Below, piece after piece: positions 18,358-27,920 of a DNA stretch of 64,000 nucleotides; positions within the stretch are counted from its first letter, which is position 1, and every line of letters begins with the position of its first letter. Made by a program: the position numbers and the translations under genes. Under the pieces are notes generated by a model that saw nothing but the letters and a program-made list of their open reading frames with translations, was not told the DNA's origin and did no database searches. The stretch comes from Brevibacillus composti (GTDB taxonomy: Bacteria > Bacillota > Bacilli > Brevibacillales > Brevibacillaceae), in contig NZ_CP066308.1 in NCBI RefSeq assembly GCF_016406105.1, positions 2,839,501-2,903,500 of the forward strand, read 5' to 3'.

Positions 18358-19434
18358 CTACTGATCCTCCTGTCTCTCTCCATAGAAAGGCGATTGCCAG
18401 GAAAAAAGAGAGAGCTGTTCGTATCTCTCTCCCTCGGCGGGCGCGAAGTTGGAAAAGCCGACGCCGACCAGCCGCACGCCCGAACTGTAGTCAAAAGCAT
18501 CCAGCAATTCCTCCAACAGCTCGCCCCAGGGCACGCCGTATTCGTTCTTGCGCTGCTTGCTGCGCATCGTAAAGTCGGCATACTTGATTTTCAGCGTGAT
18601 CGTCTGGGGAATGACGCCTTCCTCGCGGATATCCTGCTCCACCTCCTGCAGCAAGGAGAAAGCGATCGGCGCGACGGCTTCCCGCTGGTACAGGTCATAG
18701 GGCAGCGTCGTCTCTCTGCTCGATGATTTGGGCGAACGCTCTGTCACGATCTCCCGGTCGTCCTCGCCGCGTGCCCGATCATACAGGGCATGACCCATTT
18801 TCCCCAGCATCTGCACGGCTTCCTCCAGCGAGAGGCGCCAAAAGTCCTCGACGGTATAGATCTCTTTTTTGGAGAGGAGCTCCTGTGTTTTTTTGCCGAC
18901 CCCGTGCAGCGTGCCGACGGGCAGTGTGCGCAGAATCTCCATCGCCTGCTCGGGGCGGATGACGACAAAAGCATCCGGCTTCTTCAAATCGCTGGCGATT
19001 TTCGCCAGGGACATGTTATAGGAAAGACCCACGCTGCAGGTCAGCCCGGTTTCTTTGCGGACCCGCCGTTTGATCTCCTTTGCCACCGGGACGGCATTCT
19101 CGTAATCGGACAGATCCAGGTAGGCTTCATCCAGGCCGACGGTTTGATAGCGATCGGTATAGGCGGAAAAGACGCGGCGGATTTCCTTTGATTTTTCTAC
19201 GTACCGGTCAAATCGGGGCGGCAGAAAGATCCCCTGGGGACATTTCTTTTTGGCGAGAGCGACGGGCATGGCAGAGCGCACGCCGAATTTTCTCGCTTCG
19301 TAGCTGCAGGTGGAGACGACTCCGCGATTGCTGCTGCCGCCGACGATGACCGGCAGTCCCCGGTATTCCGGTCTGTCCAGCTGCTCGACACTGGCGTAAA
19401 AGGCATCGATATCTACATGGAGGATTTTTTTCAT
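18358..19434 (-). CDS. dinB: DNA polymerase IV (Y family)
   Basis: This 358-aa translesion polymerase starts MKKILHVDIDAFYASVEQ with the first catalytic Asp residues and has the finger motif STCSYEARKFGVRSAMP and the later acidic motif LDEAYLDLSD. A helix-hairpin-helix (LPVGTLHGVGKKTQELL) and the little finger follow. QLSLF near the C-terminus fits the beta-clamp binding motif. The start at 19434 is the canonical N-terminus; longer in-frame extensions lack a good ribosome binding site. Confidence 0.93.
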   Translation of the reverse strand: MKKILHVDIDAFYASVEQLDRPEYRGLPVIVGGSSNRGVVSTCSYEARKFGVRSAMPVALAKKKCPQGIFLPPRFDRYVEKSKEIRRVFSAYTDRYQTVGLDEAYLDLSDYENAVPVAKEIKRRVRKETGLTCSVGLSYNMSLAKIASDLKKPDAFVVIRPEQAMEILRTLPVGTLHGVGKKTQELLSKKEIYTVEDFWRLSLEEAVQMLGKMGHALYDRARGEDDREIVTERSPKSSSRETTLPYDLYQREAVAPIAFSLLQEVEQDIREEGVIPQTITLKIKYADFTMRSKQRKNEYGVPWGELLEELLDAFDYSSGVRLVGVGFSNFAPAEGERYEQLSLFSWQSPFYGERQEDQ

Positions 19435-19550
19435 CGAAAACGACCACCAAACATACATTCTCCTTTTTTCATTATGACGGGTTCCCCCGTCGGATGCAAG
19501 GCGGCAGGTTCGGTCCTCCCCGGCCATTTCCATGATGTCTCTGCTCGCGG

Positions 19551-19991
19551 TTATCCGTTTTTTTGCAAAGCGGCAAGCAGCTCGGATACGGGCGGATTCC
19601 CTTTTCGGGCGTAGATGATCTCCCCGTTTCGCCCGATGATGTAGACGATCCGCTGCTGGGCGAAAAAGCCGAGAATTTTGCCCACATCGTAGGCTTTTCT
19701 GATCGCTTCGTGCTCGTCTGCGATCAAGGGAAACTCGTAGCCGAATTTGCCTGAAAAGGCATGATGGCTCGTAAGGCCGGCCGGATTCACCCCCAGCACA
19801 CAAGCCCCCTTGGCCGCAAGCTCGCGGTAATTCTCCTGGATGGCGCAGAGCTGTTTGGTGCAGATCGGGGTATCATCGCCCGGATAGAAGATCAAGACGA
19901 CTTGTTTCTGGCCGATCAGCTCCTGCAGATCGATCCGCCCCTTGGTGCTATCCGCTATAAACAGCGGTGCTTTTGTACCGACGGTCAGCAT
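19551..19991 (-). CDS. Peroxiredoxin of the BCP/PrxQ type
   Basis: This 146-aa thiol peroxidase has the peroxidatic Cys in YPGDDTPICTKQLCAIQENY. The second Cys five residues later fits the atypical two-Cys BCP mechanism. It starts MLTVGTKAPLFIADS. GGAGGTG lies 11 bases before the ATG at 19991. The rest of the thioredoxin fold is present (FPLIADEHEAIRKAYDV). Confidence 0.88.
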   Translation of the reverse strand: MLTVGTKAPLFIADSTKGRIDLQELIGQKQVVLIFYPGDDTPICTKQLCAIQENYRELAAKGACVLGVNPAGLTSHHAFSGKFGYEFPLIADEHEAIRKAYDVGKILGFFAQQRIVYIIGRNGEIIYARKGNPPVSELLAALQKNG

Positions 19992-20079
19992 GGTGGCCAA
20001 CACCTCCTGTTGCCTCCAGTATACCTGATGGAAGCGAGAAAACGATGGCTTCGCCCGGCTTTTTGCGAAGCCTGCCGAC

Positions 20080-20116
20080 AAAAAAAAAGACTGCTCCTCC
20101 CAAGAGAAGCAGTCCT
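20080..20116 (-). terminator. Terminator after the C26 peptidase
   Basis: On the minus strand a GACTGCTTCTC/GAGGAGCAGTC stem is followed by nine Us. It ends the oppA-like/C26 operon. Confidence 0.85.
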
Positions 20117-20134
20117 CCGTCATCGTTTTTCACA

Positions 20135-20869
20135 TTACCGCGCGGAATGCTTTGCCTGCCGGCATTTATTCACGAACATCTCCGCTATTTTCAGCATGTT
20201 GTCGTCATGCGCCCACATCCGCTCCGGATGCCACTGCAAGCCGATGTGCAGCCCGTCGAGGCTCTCTATGGCCTCGATCACCCCGTCAGCAGCGATTCCG
20301 GTAGCCCGGTAGCCAGGGGCCACGTCCTTGACAGCCTGGTGATGGGAGGTGTTGACGAGAATTTCGGTTTTGCCCAGGGCCTCCGCGACGACCCCCGGCT
20401 GCAGCATGACCTTGTGCGCTCCGTACTGGCGCGAGCCTTTTTGCGCATGCTGGAGAGCTCCGGGCACTTGGCTCGGGATATCCTGGATCAGCGTGCCGCC
20501 CGCTGCCACATTGAGGATTTGCATGCCGCGGCAGATACCCAGGATGGGCTTTTTCAGCTCCATCGCCAGCTTGATTACCTCCAACTCCGCCAGATCCCTC
20601 TCGTACTCCACTTCCCCCAGACCCTGAAGCGGCTCCTCGCCGTACAGATGCGGCGCCGGATCGTCCCCGCCGGTCAGAATCAAGCCGTCCAGTCTTTCGA
20701 CCATCTCGCGAAACGGGGCGTCTTTTACCGTCAAAAGCGGCAAAATATATGGAACACCGCCAGTGCGGGCCACGCCGTCCACATAACCGGAACCGACATA
20801 GAAAAACTGGTCCAGGGTGTTGCCCGGAAAGTACATCTTGGTGCTTGCTACGCCAATAATCGGACGCAC
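20135..20869 (-). CDS. Class I glutamine amidotransferase-like peptidase (family C26)
   Basis: This 244-aa protein belongs with gamma-glutamyl-GABA hydrolases (PuuD type). The nucleophile elbow is PILGICRGMQILNVAAGG, the catalytic His/Glu are in HIGLQWHPERM, and LDGLILTGGDDPAPHLYGEE is the oxyanion region. I prefer the GTG at 20869 because GGGAG lies 8 bases upstream. It begins 15 bases after an oligopeptide-binding protein gene, so it may process an imported gamma-glutamyl compound; that is inference. Confidence 0.88.
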   Translation of the reverse strand: MRPIIGVASTKMYFPGNTLDQFFYVGSGYVDGVARTGGVPYILPLLTVKDAPFREMVERLDGLILTGGDDPAPHLYGEEPLQGLGEVEYERDLAELEVIKLAMELKKPILGICRGMQILNVAAGGTLIQDIPSQVPGALQHAQKGSRQYGAHKVMLQPGVVAEALGKTEILVNTSHHQAVKDVAPGYRATGIAADGVIEAIESLDGLHIGLQWHPERMWAHDDNMLKIAEMFVNKCRQAKHSAR

Positions 20870-20884
20870 GTCAGTCACTCCCTG

Positions 20885-22525
20885 CTAATTCTTTTCGTTG
20901 GATGCATACTTGAAGTCGATAAAGCCGAGCGCGTCAATCACGACATCCTTGACGCTGTCCTGCTTCACCCAGGTGTAGGTGAAGTAGTAGATCGGCAGGG
21001 CAGGCATCTCATCCATGATGATGGCGTCTGCCTTCTTGAGGATTTCTTTCCGCTTGGCGACATCTCCTTCTTTGGAGGATTGTGCCAAAAGGTCGAGGAA
21101 TTCCTGGTTCTCCCATTTGGACGTGTTCAGACCGCCTTTGAACACCTCGAGGAAGTTGATCGGGTCGTTAAAGTCGCCGATCCAGCTGGCGCGGCCAATC
21201 TCGAAATTCCCCGCCTTCATCTGCTCGCGATGTACTTTGTTCTCTTTGTTCACCAGCTTCACTTCGATGCCGAACGCCTTTCTCCACTGATCCTGAATGA
21301 CGGTGGCGACACGCTGGTTCACTTCCGTCGTATTGTAGGCGATGGTCAGCTCAGGCAGTTTGGTGATGCCCAGCTCTTTCATGCCGAGCGCAAGCAGTTC
21401 TTTTGCCTTTTCGACATCATTGTCCTTGTAATAGCCGTCCGGATTGAGCGCCATGGTCGGCGGCAGGATGCCAAAAGCCGGCGTGCTCTTGAACGGAACG
21501 ACGCTGTCGGCAATTTCCTGACGGTTGACCGCGTAGGCAAAGGCCTGACGGATATGCTTGTTGGTAAACGGCGGCTTGGTCGTATTGAAGATGTACCAGT
21601 ACGTGCCCGCCGTCGCTTTTGATTGCATTTTGCCCGAATCTTTCAAGGAATCCAGCGCGTCGAGCGGCAGATCGCCCAGCGGAGATCCCGCCCAGTCCAG
21701 ATCGCCCTTTTCAAACATGGCCAGCTCGGTATTGGCGTCTTCGATCATGTTGACGATCAGCTTGGAGAGCTTCACCCGGTCTTTATCCCAATAGGTATCG
21801 CTTTTCTCCAGCTCCATCCCCGATTTGTGCTCCCACTTTTTGAGCACAAACGGACCGTTGCCGACGTAGGTCTCCGGGCTGTTTGCCCAGTCTTTGTTGG
21901 CTTCCACCACTTTTTTGTTCACCGGGAAGTAGGTGACCGTAGAGACCAGCTCCGGGAAGAAGGGAGCCGGATTTTCCAGCGTTACCACCAGCGTCTTGTC
22001 GTCAGTCGCCTTCACCCCGACGTCGTCAGCCGTTGCCTTGTTGGCATTATATGCTTCACCGTTCTTGAGGAAGTACAGCTGATAAGCATAGCCGGAGGCC
22101 GTCTCCGGGTTCAGCACGCGCTTCCAGGCATATTCGAAATCATGCGCCGTGACCGGGTCGCCATTCGACCATTTGGTGTCGCGAAGGTGGAAGGTGTAGG
22201 TCAAACCGTCAGCGGATACTTCGTATGTTTCCGCAACCGACTCCTTGATCGTGCCGTCTACATCTAGTCGCAGGAGGCCGTCAAAAGCGGCGCGAGCGAT
22301 CGACATGGATGGAATATCCTCGGCAAGACCCGGATCGAGCGTGCTCGGATCACCTGTATTCAGGTTGATTCTCATCTCTTGACTGGAAGCCTGTTCCTGC
22401 GGTGCGGCCGGTGCTTCCGCCGGTTTTTGCTCCGTTGGCTGGTTGGCTTGCTGCCCTCCGCAGCCAGCCAGGGACAGGCTGCCGAGCAAGACGAAACAGA
22501 GCGACAGTTTGTGAAGCGCTTTCAT
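20885..22525 (-). CDS. Oligopeptide ABC transporter substrate-binding lipoprotein (OppA-like)
   Basis: This 546-aa family 5 solute-binding protein has a lipoprotein signal (MKALHKLSLCFVLLGSLSLAGC), a Pro/Gln/Ala linker, and the family signature AARAAFDGLLRLD then YEVSADGLTYTFHLRDTKWS and DPVTAHDFEYAWKRVL. No permease or ATPase genes are next to it, so it must use a transporter encoded elsewhere. GAGGGGGG precedes the ATG at 22525. It is followed by the C26 peptidase. Confidence 0.9.
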   Translation of the reverse strand: MKALHKLSLCFVLLGSLSLAGCGGQQANQPTEQKPAEAPAAPQEQASSQEMRINLNTGDPSTLDPGLAEDIPSMSIARAAFDGLLRLDVDGTIKESVAETYEVSADGLTYTFHLRDTKWSNGDPVTAHDFEYAWKRVLNPETASGYAYQLYFLKNGEAYNANKATADDVGVKATDDKTLVVTLENPAPFFPELVSTVTYFPVNKKVVEANKDWANSPETYVGNGPFVLKKWEHKSGMELEKSDTYWDKDRVKLSKLIVNMIEDANTELAMFEKGDLDWAGSPLGDLPLDALDSLKDSGKMQSKATAGTYWYIFNTTKPPFTNKHIRQAFAYAVNRQEIADSVVPFKSTPAFGILPPTMALNPDGYYKDNDVEKAKELLALGMKELGITKLPELTIAYNTTEVNQRVATVIQDQWRKAFGIEVKLVNKENKVHREQMKAGNFEIGRASWIGDFNDPINFLEVFKGGLNTSKWENQEFLDLLAQSSKEGDVAKRKEILKKADAIIMDEMPALPIYYFTYTWVKQDSVKDVVIDALGFIDFKYASNEKN

Positions 22526-22635
22526 AAAAACCCCCCTCTTGAAACTTTTTTTCTTGATTCTTGGATGCATGATTAAATAATATTATCTTGGGAAAATTTT
22601 GTCTACTGAAATCCATGCGGAATGGAGTGAGCCAT

Positions 22636-23442
22636 TTGCTCGCATCTTTGAAAGAATCGATAGAGGCATTGCTGGCGAAAAGCGGCGGACAATGGGGCGT
22701 GTACCTGGAGGACCTGACGACCAGGGAAGTGTTGGAAATCAATGCTGATCAGCGTTTTTTTGCGGCCAGTCTGATCAAGGTGCCGATCATGACGGCCGTG
22801 TTTGCCGAGGCCTACGCGGGGAAATTCTCGCTGGAGGAGCGCATCCCCCTGCGGCATGAGGATCAGGTCGGCGGATCCGGAATCTTGCAGCATATGACCC
22901 CCGGCACGGAGTGGAGCGTCTACGACCTGGCCACACTGATGATTATCCAGAGCGACAACACGGCGACGAACCTCCTCATCGAATTGGTCGGAACCGACGC
23001 GATCCGGACGGTGATGGAAAAGACGGGCATGAGCAACAGCCAGTTCTACAATAAACTGATGATCGTCCCCGCCGATTTGGAGGGATACAACGAAGTGACC
23101 GCCGCCGATATGGGCAGCCATCTCCGCGCTCTGGCCAGCGGCAGCATCATTTCCTACAACAGCTGCCTCCAGATGATGGGGATCCTCAAAAAGCAGCAGC
23201 ATCGCGACCGCATCCCGTACCTGCTGCCCGACCCGGACGGCGATTTGATCGGCATGCTGCCCAAATGGGAGCTGGCGAACAAGACAGGTACGGTCACCCG
23301 GACGGCGCATGACACCGGGATCTTGTACGTAGCCGATCGGGCCGTGACTATTTGCCTCCTGTCGAGAGAGCTGGAGATCGTGACAGCCAATGAGGCGATG
23401 GCGCAAATCGGAAAGATGGTCTACGAGCGGTACGCCAAATAA
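22636..23442 (+). CDS. Class A beta-lactamase-like serine hydrolase
   Basis: This protein of about 268 aa has the three active-site motifs of the penicillin-recognising fold: SLIK (S-x-x-K), SDN in MIIQSDNTATN and KTG in ANKTGTVTR. I see no signal peptide, so the protein may be cytosolic. The Glu166 motif ExxLN of true class A enzymes is not obvious, so a peptidase or esterase role is equally possible. I prefer the TTG at 22636 (GGAG 8 bases upstream); an in-frame ATG at 22615 lacks a good site. Confidence 0.8.
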   Translation: MLASLKESIEALLAKSGGQWGVYLEDLTTREVLEINADQRFFAASLIKVPIMTAVFAEAYAGKFSLEERIPLRHEDQVGGSGILQHMTPGTEWSVYDLATLMIIQSDNTATNLLIELVGTDAIRTVMEKTGMSNSQFYNKLMIVPADLEGYNEVTAADMGSHLRALASGSIISYNSCLQMMGILKKQQHRDRIPYLLPDPDGDLIGMLPKWELANKTGTVTRTAHDTGILYVADRAVTICLLSRELEIVTANEAMAQIGKMVYERYAK

Positions 23443-23490
23443 GCACGCACATAAGCAGCAGTATGTTCGCAGTGGTATCGGTATGAACAT

Positions 23491-23520
23491 AAAAAAGCCT
23501 GTCCGGCGAGACAGGCTTTT
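23491..23520. terminator. Bidirectional terminator between convergent genes
   Basis: AAAAAAGCCTGTC pairs with GACAGGCTTTT around CGGCGA. It serves the beta-lactamase-like gene and the ECF S component. Confidence 0.85.
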
Positions 23521-23523
23521 CGA

Positions 23524-24075
23524 TCATTCCCTTTCAACGGCTTCTTTCTGCCGTTTTGCAATCAAGGCCACGATCGGAATCCCCGTGCTGACAATCCAAA
23601 AGCAGTTGACCACCGCCGGGATGATGGCCCAACCCATGAGGGTTACGCCCGGCGTTCCGCTGATCAGATCGACCACGGCTGCCATCACGAGCCCCAGCAG
23701 GTTGCCTGCGATCCCCCAGATTGCCAGCCAGACGTAATGGATCGGGGCTACCTGACCCCTGCCCAGATCAAATCCGTCATGACAGGAAATAAACCCGGAA
23801 AAAAGGCCGATCACGCCATTTGCCAAAATCCAGATCCACCAAACTTGACCGGATAGGAGATCGCTTAGAAACGTACCGGCCAAACCGATCAAAAAGCCGG
23901 AAAACGGACCAAAATACGCACCGAATACCGTCAGGATAACGACGGCTGGGCGCAAGCTGCTGTCACCCACCGGTATGTAATCCGTTATGTAGTTGAAAAG
24001 ACCGTACCAGAGAATTCCCAAACCGATCAATACTGCTTTTTTGTTCCTTGACAGACGAGTGGGTGGCATGTCCAC
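23524..24075 (-). CDS. ECF transporter S component
   Basis: This 183-aa membrane protein with about six helices looks like the substrate-binding S subunit of an energy-coupling factor vitamin transporter (ECF-ribofla_trS-like): GAYFGPFSGFLIGLAGTFLSDLL and WGIAGNLLGLVMAAVVDLISG. The shared EcfA/EcfT module must be elsewhere. The start is the GTG at 24075, with AAAGGAG 8 bases upstream. I cannot name the substrate, and I see no recognisable riboswitch in the leader. Confidence 0.75.
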   Translation of the reverse strand: MDMPPTRLSRNKKAVLIGLGILWYGLFNYITDYIPVGDSSLRPAVVILTVFGAYFGPFSGFLIGLAGTFLSDLLSGQVWWIWILANGVIGLFSGFISCHDGFDLGRGQVAPIHYVWLAIWGIAGNLLGLVMAAVVDLISGTPGVTLMGWAIIPAVVNCFWIVSTGIPIVALIAKRQKEAVERE

Positions 24076-24161
24076 GTTGACAGCTCCTTTTCTCAGGCTA
24101 CGGACATTTTCAACATAGCATCCTCCGCTCCATGTGTCAAAATGGTTTTTCGGCGTAAACA

Positions 24162-24190
24162 GGCGCTTTCCCGCTGAGCGGAAAAGCGCC
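24162..24190. terminator. Hairpin after the FAD oxidoreductase
   Basis: AGGCGCTTTCCCGCT pairs with AGCGGAAAAGCGCCT. The U-run is short on either side. It lies just before the end of the oxidoreductase gene. Confidence 0.5.
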
Positions 24191-24215
24191 TTTGTTCTCT
24201 CCGATGTCCCGATAT

Positions 24216-25508
24216 TTATTTGCTCAGAACCAGCTTGCTCACTTCGTATGCGCTGGAGAAGGAGAGCTCGGACAATTGGCCTTGTCCCTCGCACCAGTCT
24301 CCTGCGAAGAAGAGATTGCGGTAATCCGGCAGGCTGATCGGCATCGGCCCCTGGTTCATCGTCCATTTGATTTCCTGAACGATCGCCCGCGTGGAAACCC
24401 GCGGCACCACCAGCTGTTCCCGCCAACCGGCAAAGTGCTTGTCATACAGCTGTTCGATTTCTTCTTTGCGCTTGTCGATCATCTCCTTGTCGCCTACTTC
24501 GGACTGACGGAGATAGGCTGTCGCCTGCAGCAGCTGACCGCCTTCCGGCACGCAGCTCTTGTCGTAATAGGAGATGTCGGTGATAAAAATATTGTTATGC
24601 TTGTCGTAAATATAGGTATACGGAACGTCAAGACGCTCTTTCAATCCGACGTCGTAGACGACCACCACGGTCGGATCATAGCTGGCGTACTGGGCAATCG
24701 CATGCTCCAGTTTGGTATCCTTAAACGCTTTGACCATCTCTTTGGGCGGGATGCAGCTGATGAACTCATCGCCGGTGTACTCGGCCTCTGCGGTGACGGC
24801 AGCCACGACTTTCGCATCCTCTACGCGGAACGACTCTACTTTGGTCTTGGTCAGGACGGTCCCGTTATTGGCTTCGATGACCCGGACGAATTCGTCGATC
24901 AGCGCTTGCCAGCCTCCCCCGATGTAGGCCACCGGCTTGTTGGTCGTGAAAATCCGGCGATAGTAGGCGAAAAAGACATCGGAGGGAATCCGTTCCGGTT
25001 CACGCGTGAAGAAGTTGGAAGAGGCGAGGGTGAGCATCATTTCCTGGACGTCCTCGCTGATATTCTGCTTCTCCATCCACTTTTGAATCGACAGATGGGG
25101 ATGGCCGGTCTCCATCTTCAGCATGGTTTTCAGAATCTCAAAGGTAAACAGCACCTTGTCAAAACCCTTGACCAGCTTGGTGCGGAACAAGCCCTGTACA
25201 TTGGCGGGGACCGCTGTCAGATCATCGCCCAAATCATAGCGGGCCTTGTTCGGATTGAAATCCTGCCAGTCGATATGCAGACCCAGCTCTTTTTCAAAGG
25301 TTTTCAAGACAGAGGTGTCTCGTCCATAGATGGCATGCGCACCAAAGTTGAAGTGAAAGCCCTTGATTTTCAGCGTAACGGCGCGGCCGCCGAGGGCTCC
25401 ACGCTCAAGCACGGCTACCTTTTTTCCATGAGCCGACAGATAGGCTGCGGCAGACAGACCAGCGAGCCCCCCGCCGACGATGACGACGTCAAAATGGTTC
25501 GATGTCAT
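24216..25508 (-). CDS. FAD-dependent amine oxidase/phytoene desaturase-like oxidoreductase
   Basis: This 430-aa flavoprotein has the dinucleotide-binding motif VVIVGGGLAGLSAAAYLSAH at residues 8-27 with ER downstream (VLERGALGGRA) and a C-terminal FAD motif NLFFAGDWCEGQG. The overall pattern fits the amine oxidase/phytoene desaturase superfamily. There are no carotenoid genes nearby, so the substrate is open. The ATG at 25508 has GGGAG 7 bases upstream. Confidence 0.8.
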   Translation of the reverse strand: MTSNHFDVVIVGGGLAGLSAAAYLSAHGKKVAVLERGALGGRAVTLKIKGFHFNFGAHAIYGRDTSVLKTFEKELGLHIDWQDFNPNKARYDLGDDLTAVPANVQGLFRTKLVKGFDKVLFTFEILKTMLKMETGHPHLSIQKWMEKQNISEDVQEMMLTLASSNFFTREPERIPSDVFFAYYRRIFTTNKPVAYIGGGWQALIDEFVRVIEANNGTVLTKTKVESFRVEDAKVVAAVTAEAEYTGDEFISCIPPKEMVKAFKDTKLEHAIAQYASYDPTVVVVYDVGLKERLDVPYTYIYDKHNNIFITDISYYDKSCVPEGGQLLQATAYLRQSEVGDKEMIDKRKEEIEQLYDKHFAGWREQLVVPRVSTRAIVQEIKWTMNQGPMPISLPDYRNLFFAGDWCEGQGQLSELSFSSAYEVSKLVLSK

Positions 25509-25567
25509 AACAATCTCCCTTACGTATTCCAATGTGTACTCACGTGTAATCGCTTGAATCATCCTAT

Positions 25568-25597
25568 AGGATAAGGGATGGACAAGGTAGAAGTCAA
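25568..25597 (-). promoter_or_regulatory. Promoter of the FAD oxidoreductase
   Basis: On the minus strand TTGACT (25592-25597) is followed after 18 bases by TATCCT (25568-25573). The rest of the 25509-25795 gap holds a terminator and no visible gene. Confidence 0.5.
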
Positions 25598-25730
25598 CCA
25601 TTATTGAACTCTGTCTATTTTTATACCCATACTACCAATTTTTGCCTTCCCCTGCTTCTGTTTGGACGCTGAGTCTGCTTCAATCTGTTTCCAGAAAGCT
25701 ACTGTTATTATGGCCCGAGACAGCATGACA

Positions 25731-25773
25731 AAACCCCTGCCCATCACCGGAAGCTCCGATCATGAACAGGGGC
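25731..25773 (-). terminator. Terminator after the CvfC-like gene
   Basis: On the minus strand GGCCCCTG pairs with CAGGGG across a 27-base loop region and is followed by TTTTG. The long loop lowers confidence. Confidence 0.45.
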
Positions 25774-25795
25774 CCTGCCCCGTCATCCGACGGGT

Positions 25796-26941
25796 TTACC
25801 CGTCTCTTTTTTCGTTTCTCCTCGTCATCTGCTGCCAGACCGTGCCACTCGCCGCTTCGCCGCGCTCGATCCGCTCGATGGCCATCTGGATCTGCAGCCT
25901 CACCTCGAACTCGGGGTCATCCTGCGCGTTTCGGAGGGCTTCCAGCGCGGTCTCATCCCCCACCTCGTAGAGGAAGCGGGCCGCTCTCCAACGAACCAGC
26001 TTATTGCTGTCCTTCAACGCTTCGCACATCGCCCCGATGGCTCGCGGATCTCCCAGATCGGACAGGGTGTCCCCGGCCGTTCGCCGCACCGATACCGAGG
26101 GGTCGCGGAGTGCCTCGTACAGGAGCGGAAACACCTCATCCCCGCCGACCATCCCCAGGTACACGACCGCCAAGCGGCGAATCGACCCCTTTTGATCGCG
26201 CAGCGCCTTTTTCAAGACGGGCAGGTCCGATTCGGTCGGCTCCATTTTCTCCAGGGCGGCATACCGCTTTTGCCAATCAGGTTCATCCAGCATCTCCAGG
26301 GTTACCTCTTGGCGGGTCCGCTCCTCGCGTACCGGCTCCTCCCCTACCTGGAGCTGAAGCGCCTGCTCGATCAGCTCCTCCAGCCGATCCTGCGGATAAG
26401 CGGCGTCTACCTCACTGGCCACTTCCTCGCCAATTTCGCGCAGATCCCCGTAGCGAACGCCCTGCTCGACCCATTTTCGCTCCATGATCACATTGGGCGA
26501 GGCCGAGCCCGCTTTGACCGCCGCTGCGCCAAAACGCTCCGGCAAAGCAGCCCGAATCTGCTCCGTGCCCATTGTCACTTTTACCTGCATCGGGATGCCG
26601 CGGAACATCTGGAGATAGACCTGCGCCTCTCCCCAGCCTTCTTCCGCGCCTTCTCCTGCCCAAGCCGGGATAGCCGACGCCGCTCCTTCTCCAAACACTT
26701 CGCTGGCCTGGGCCAGGATTTGCTGCCAATCTGCCTGGGGCTTTCGCTCCAGCGCGTAAAAATCGGCCGTATGAAAAATGGAAGTCACGCCTTCGATGGC
26801 CAGCAGCTGTCTCACCAGCTCCGGCACCTGCCCCTCCGACTTTTTGTCGTAAACACGTTGAACCCCATCAGGCAAACGCTCGTCCACATTCAGCTTCATG
26901 ACATTGGGACTGGGCGTCGGTTCGATGGACAACAGTTTCAT
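25796..26941 (-). CDS. CvfC/YpgR-like protein: Nfu N-terminal domain plus HEAT repeats
   Basis: This 381-aa protein starts MKLLSIEPTPSPNVMKLNVD, typical of the NifU/Nfu N-terminal domain (about 1-90). The C-terminal third has HEAT-like repeats (SIRRLAVVYLGMVGGDEVF, SVRRTAGDTLSDLGDPRAI, LVRWRAARFLYEVGDETAL). This architecture is that of the conserved virulence factor C family, B. subtilis YpgR. Its biochemical role is not established. It stands alone with its own terminator. Confidence 0.82.
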   Translation of the reverse strand: MKLLSIEPTPSPNVMKLNVDERLPDGVQRVYDKKSEGQVPELVRQLLAIEGVTSIFHTADFYALERKPQADWQQILAQASEVFGEGAASAIPAWAGEGAEEGWGEAQVYLQMFRGIPMQVKVTMGTEQIRAALPERFGAAAVKAGSASPNVIMERKWVEQGVRYGDLREIGEEVASEVDAAYPQDRLEELIEQALQLQVGEEPVREERTRQEVTLEMLDEPDWQKRYAALEKMEPTESDLPVLKKALRDQKGSIRRLAVVYLGMVGGDEVFPLLYEALRDPSVSVRRTAGDTLSDLGDPRAIGAMCEALKDSNKLVRWRAARFLYEVGDETALEALRNAQDDPEFEVRLQIQMAIERIERGEAASGTVWQQMTRRNEKRDG

Positions 26942-27030
26942 CTGGGTTCCCTCCTTGTATCAGTGATTCACATGTCCCTATGGTAGCACGTGCGCCTCTC
27001 GCATGCCATGCGGCGAGTGCAACGGAGGGT

Positions 27031-27903
27031 TTACAAGAGGTGCTGGTAGTAGTCATTGGCGGATTTGACGCGAAAACCGCAGGATTCATACAGCCCGAGA
27101 GCCTTGCTGTTTTCGGTGGCCACCTCCAAGACGATCCGCGCATAGCCTTCCTGCCGGAGCAGCTGAATCGCCTTTCCCAGCGCCGCCCGGCCATAGCCTT
27201 TCCCCTGCTGTGCCGGTTCGACCGTAAACCCGTAGATGAATGCGTGATCCTTTTGCCTCGACAGGCTCATTTTGCCGATGGGGGGAAGGCCGTCTGTTTC
27301 GATCAGATACGTGGTCCGTCCGGGCTCCTGCTCCAGGCGCGGGAACATTTCCCGCACACGCGCCTCCTCCAGGCCAAAGCCTTCCACATCCAATTGGATC
27401 AATCTCTCTTTGTCCTCCGGGACCGCTGGGCGGATCCGCACTCCGTCGGTCGGCTGCACAGACGCCTCGGCCTCCCCTGTCCACTCCATCCAGTATTCCG
27501 AGAAACGGTAGGTAGCGCGGATGCATTCCATGTAGTTTTTGCCGGAAACGGCACCGCGCTGCACGATAAACAAGAGCTGCGGTATGTTGCGGGAGCGGCA
27601 CTCCTCCTCCATCATGGCTTGCAAGCGGCGAAATATCCCTTGCCGGCGGTACTCCGGGTGCACCATGCCGCTCACCTCCGCCTCTTCCCGATGAAAGACG
27701 AAGAGAGCGCCAAAGCCCACCAGTTTGTCCCCGGCATAGCAGAGGAAATCGTCCGCATCCTTTCCCGGACGGTCTGTCAGCATGTCCAGATTCAGCTTCA
27801 AGTCGATTTGCTCGTGTTCATTGCATATTTTCGCCAACTCTTGAATGTCCCGCAGTTCTTTTTCGGTCAGCGCTGATCTCGAGAAAAAAGTATAGCTCGT
27901 CAT
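27031..27903 (-). CDS. Tandem GNAT-family N-acetyltransferase
   Basis: This 290-aa protein appears to have two GNAT domains. The first has the acetyl-CoA loop HPEYRRQGIFRRLQAMMEEE near residue 85. The second has EPAQQGKGYGRAALGKAIQL and ends with the usual NSKALGLYESCGFRV. The acceptor substrate is unknown. GAGGAAG lies 8 bases before the ATG. The HIT-like gene lies 17 bases upstream on the same strand, so both are probably one transcript. Confidence 0.88.
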   Translation of the reverse strand: MTSYTFFSRSALTEKELRDIQELAKICNEHEQIDLKLNLDMLTDRPGKDADDFLCYAGDKLVGFGALFVFHREEAEVSGMVHPEYRRQGIFRRLQAMMEEECRSRNIPQLLFIVQRGAVSGKNYMECIRATYRFSEYWMEWTGEAEASVQPTDGVRIRPAVPEDKERLIQLDVEGFGLEEARVREMFPRLEQEPGRTTYLIETDGLPPIGKMSLSRQKDHAFIYGFTVEPAQQGKGYGRAALGKAIQLLRQEGYARIVLEVATENSKALGLYESCGFRVKSANDYYQHLL

Positions 27904-27920
27904 GCCGGAATCTTCCTCTC

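Noticed and set aside
19967-21622. 551-codon plus-strand frame
   Set aside because: It is antisense to the C26 peptidase and oppA-like genes, whose signatures are clear.
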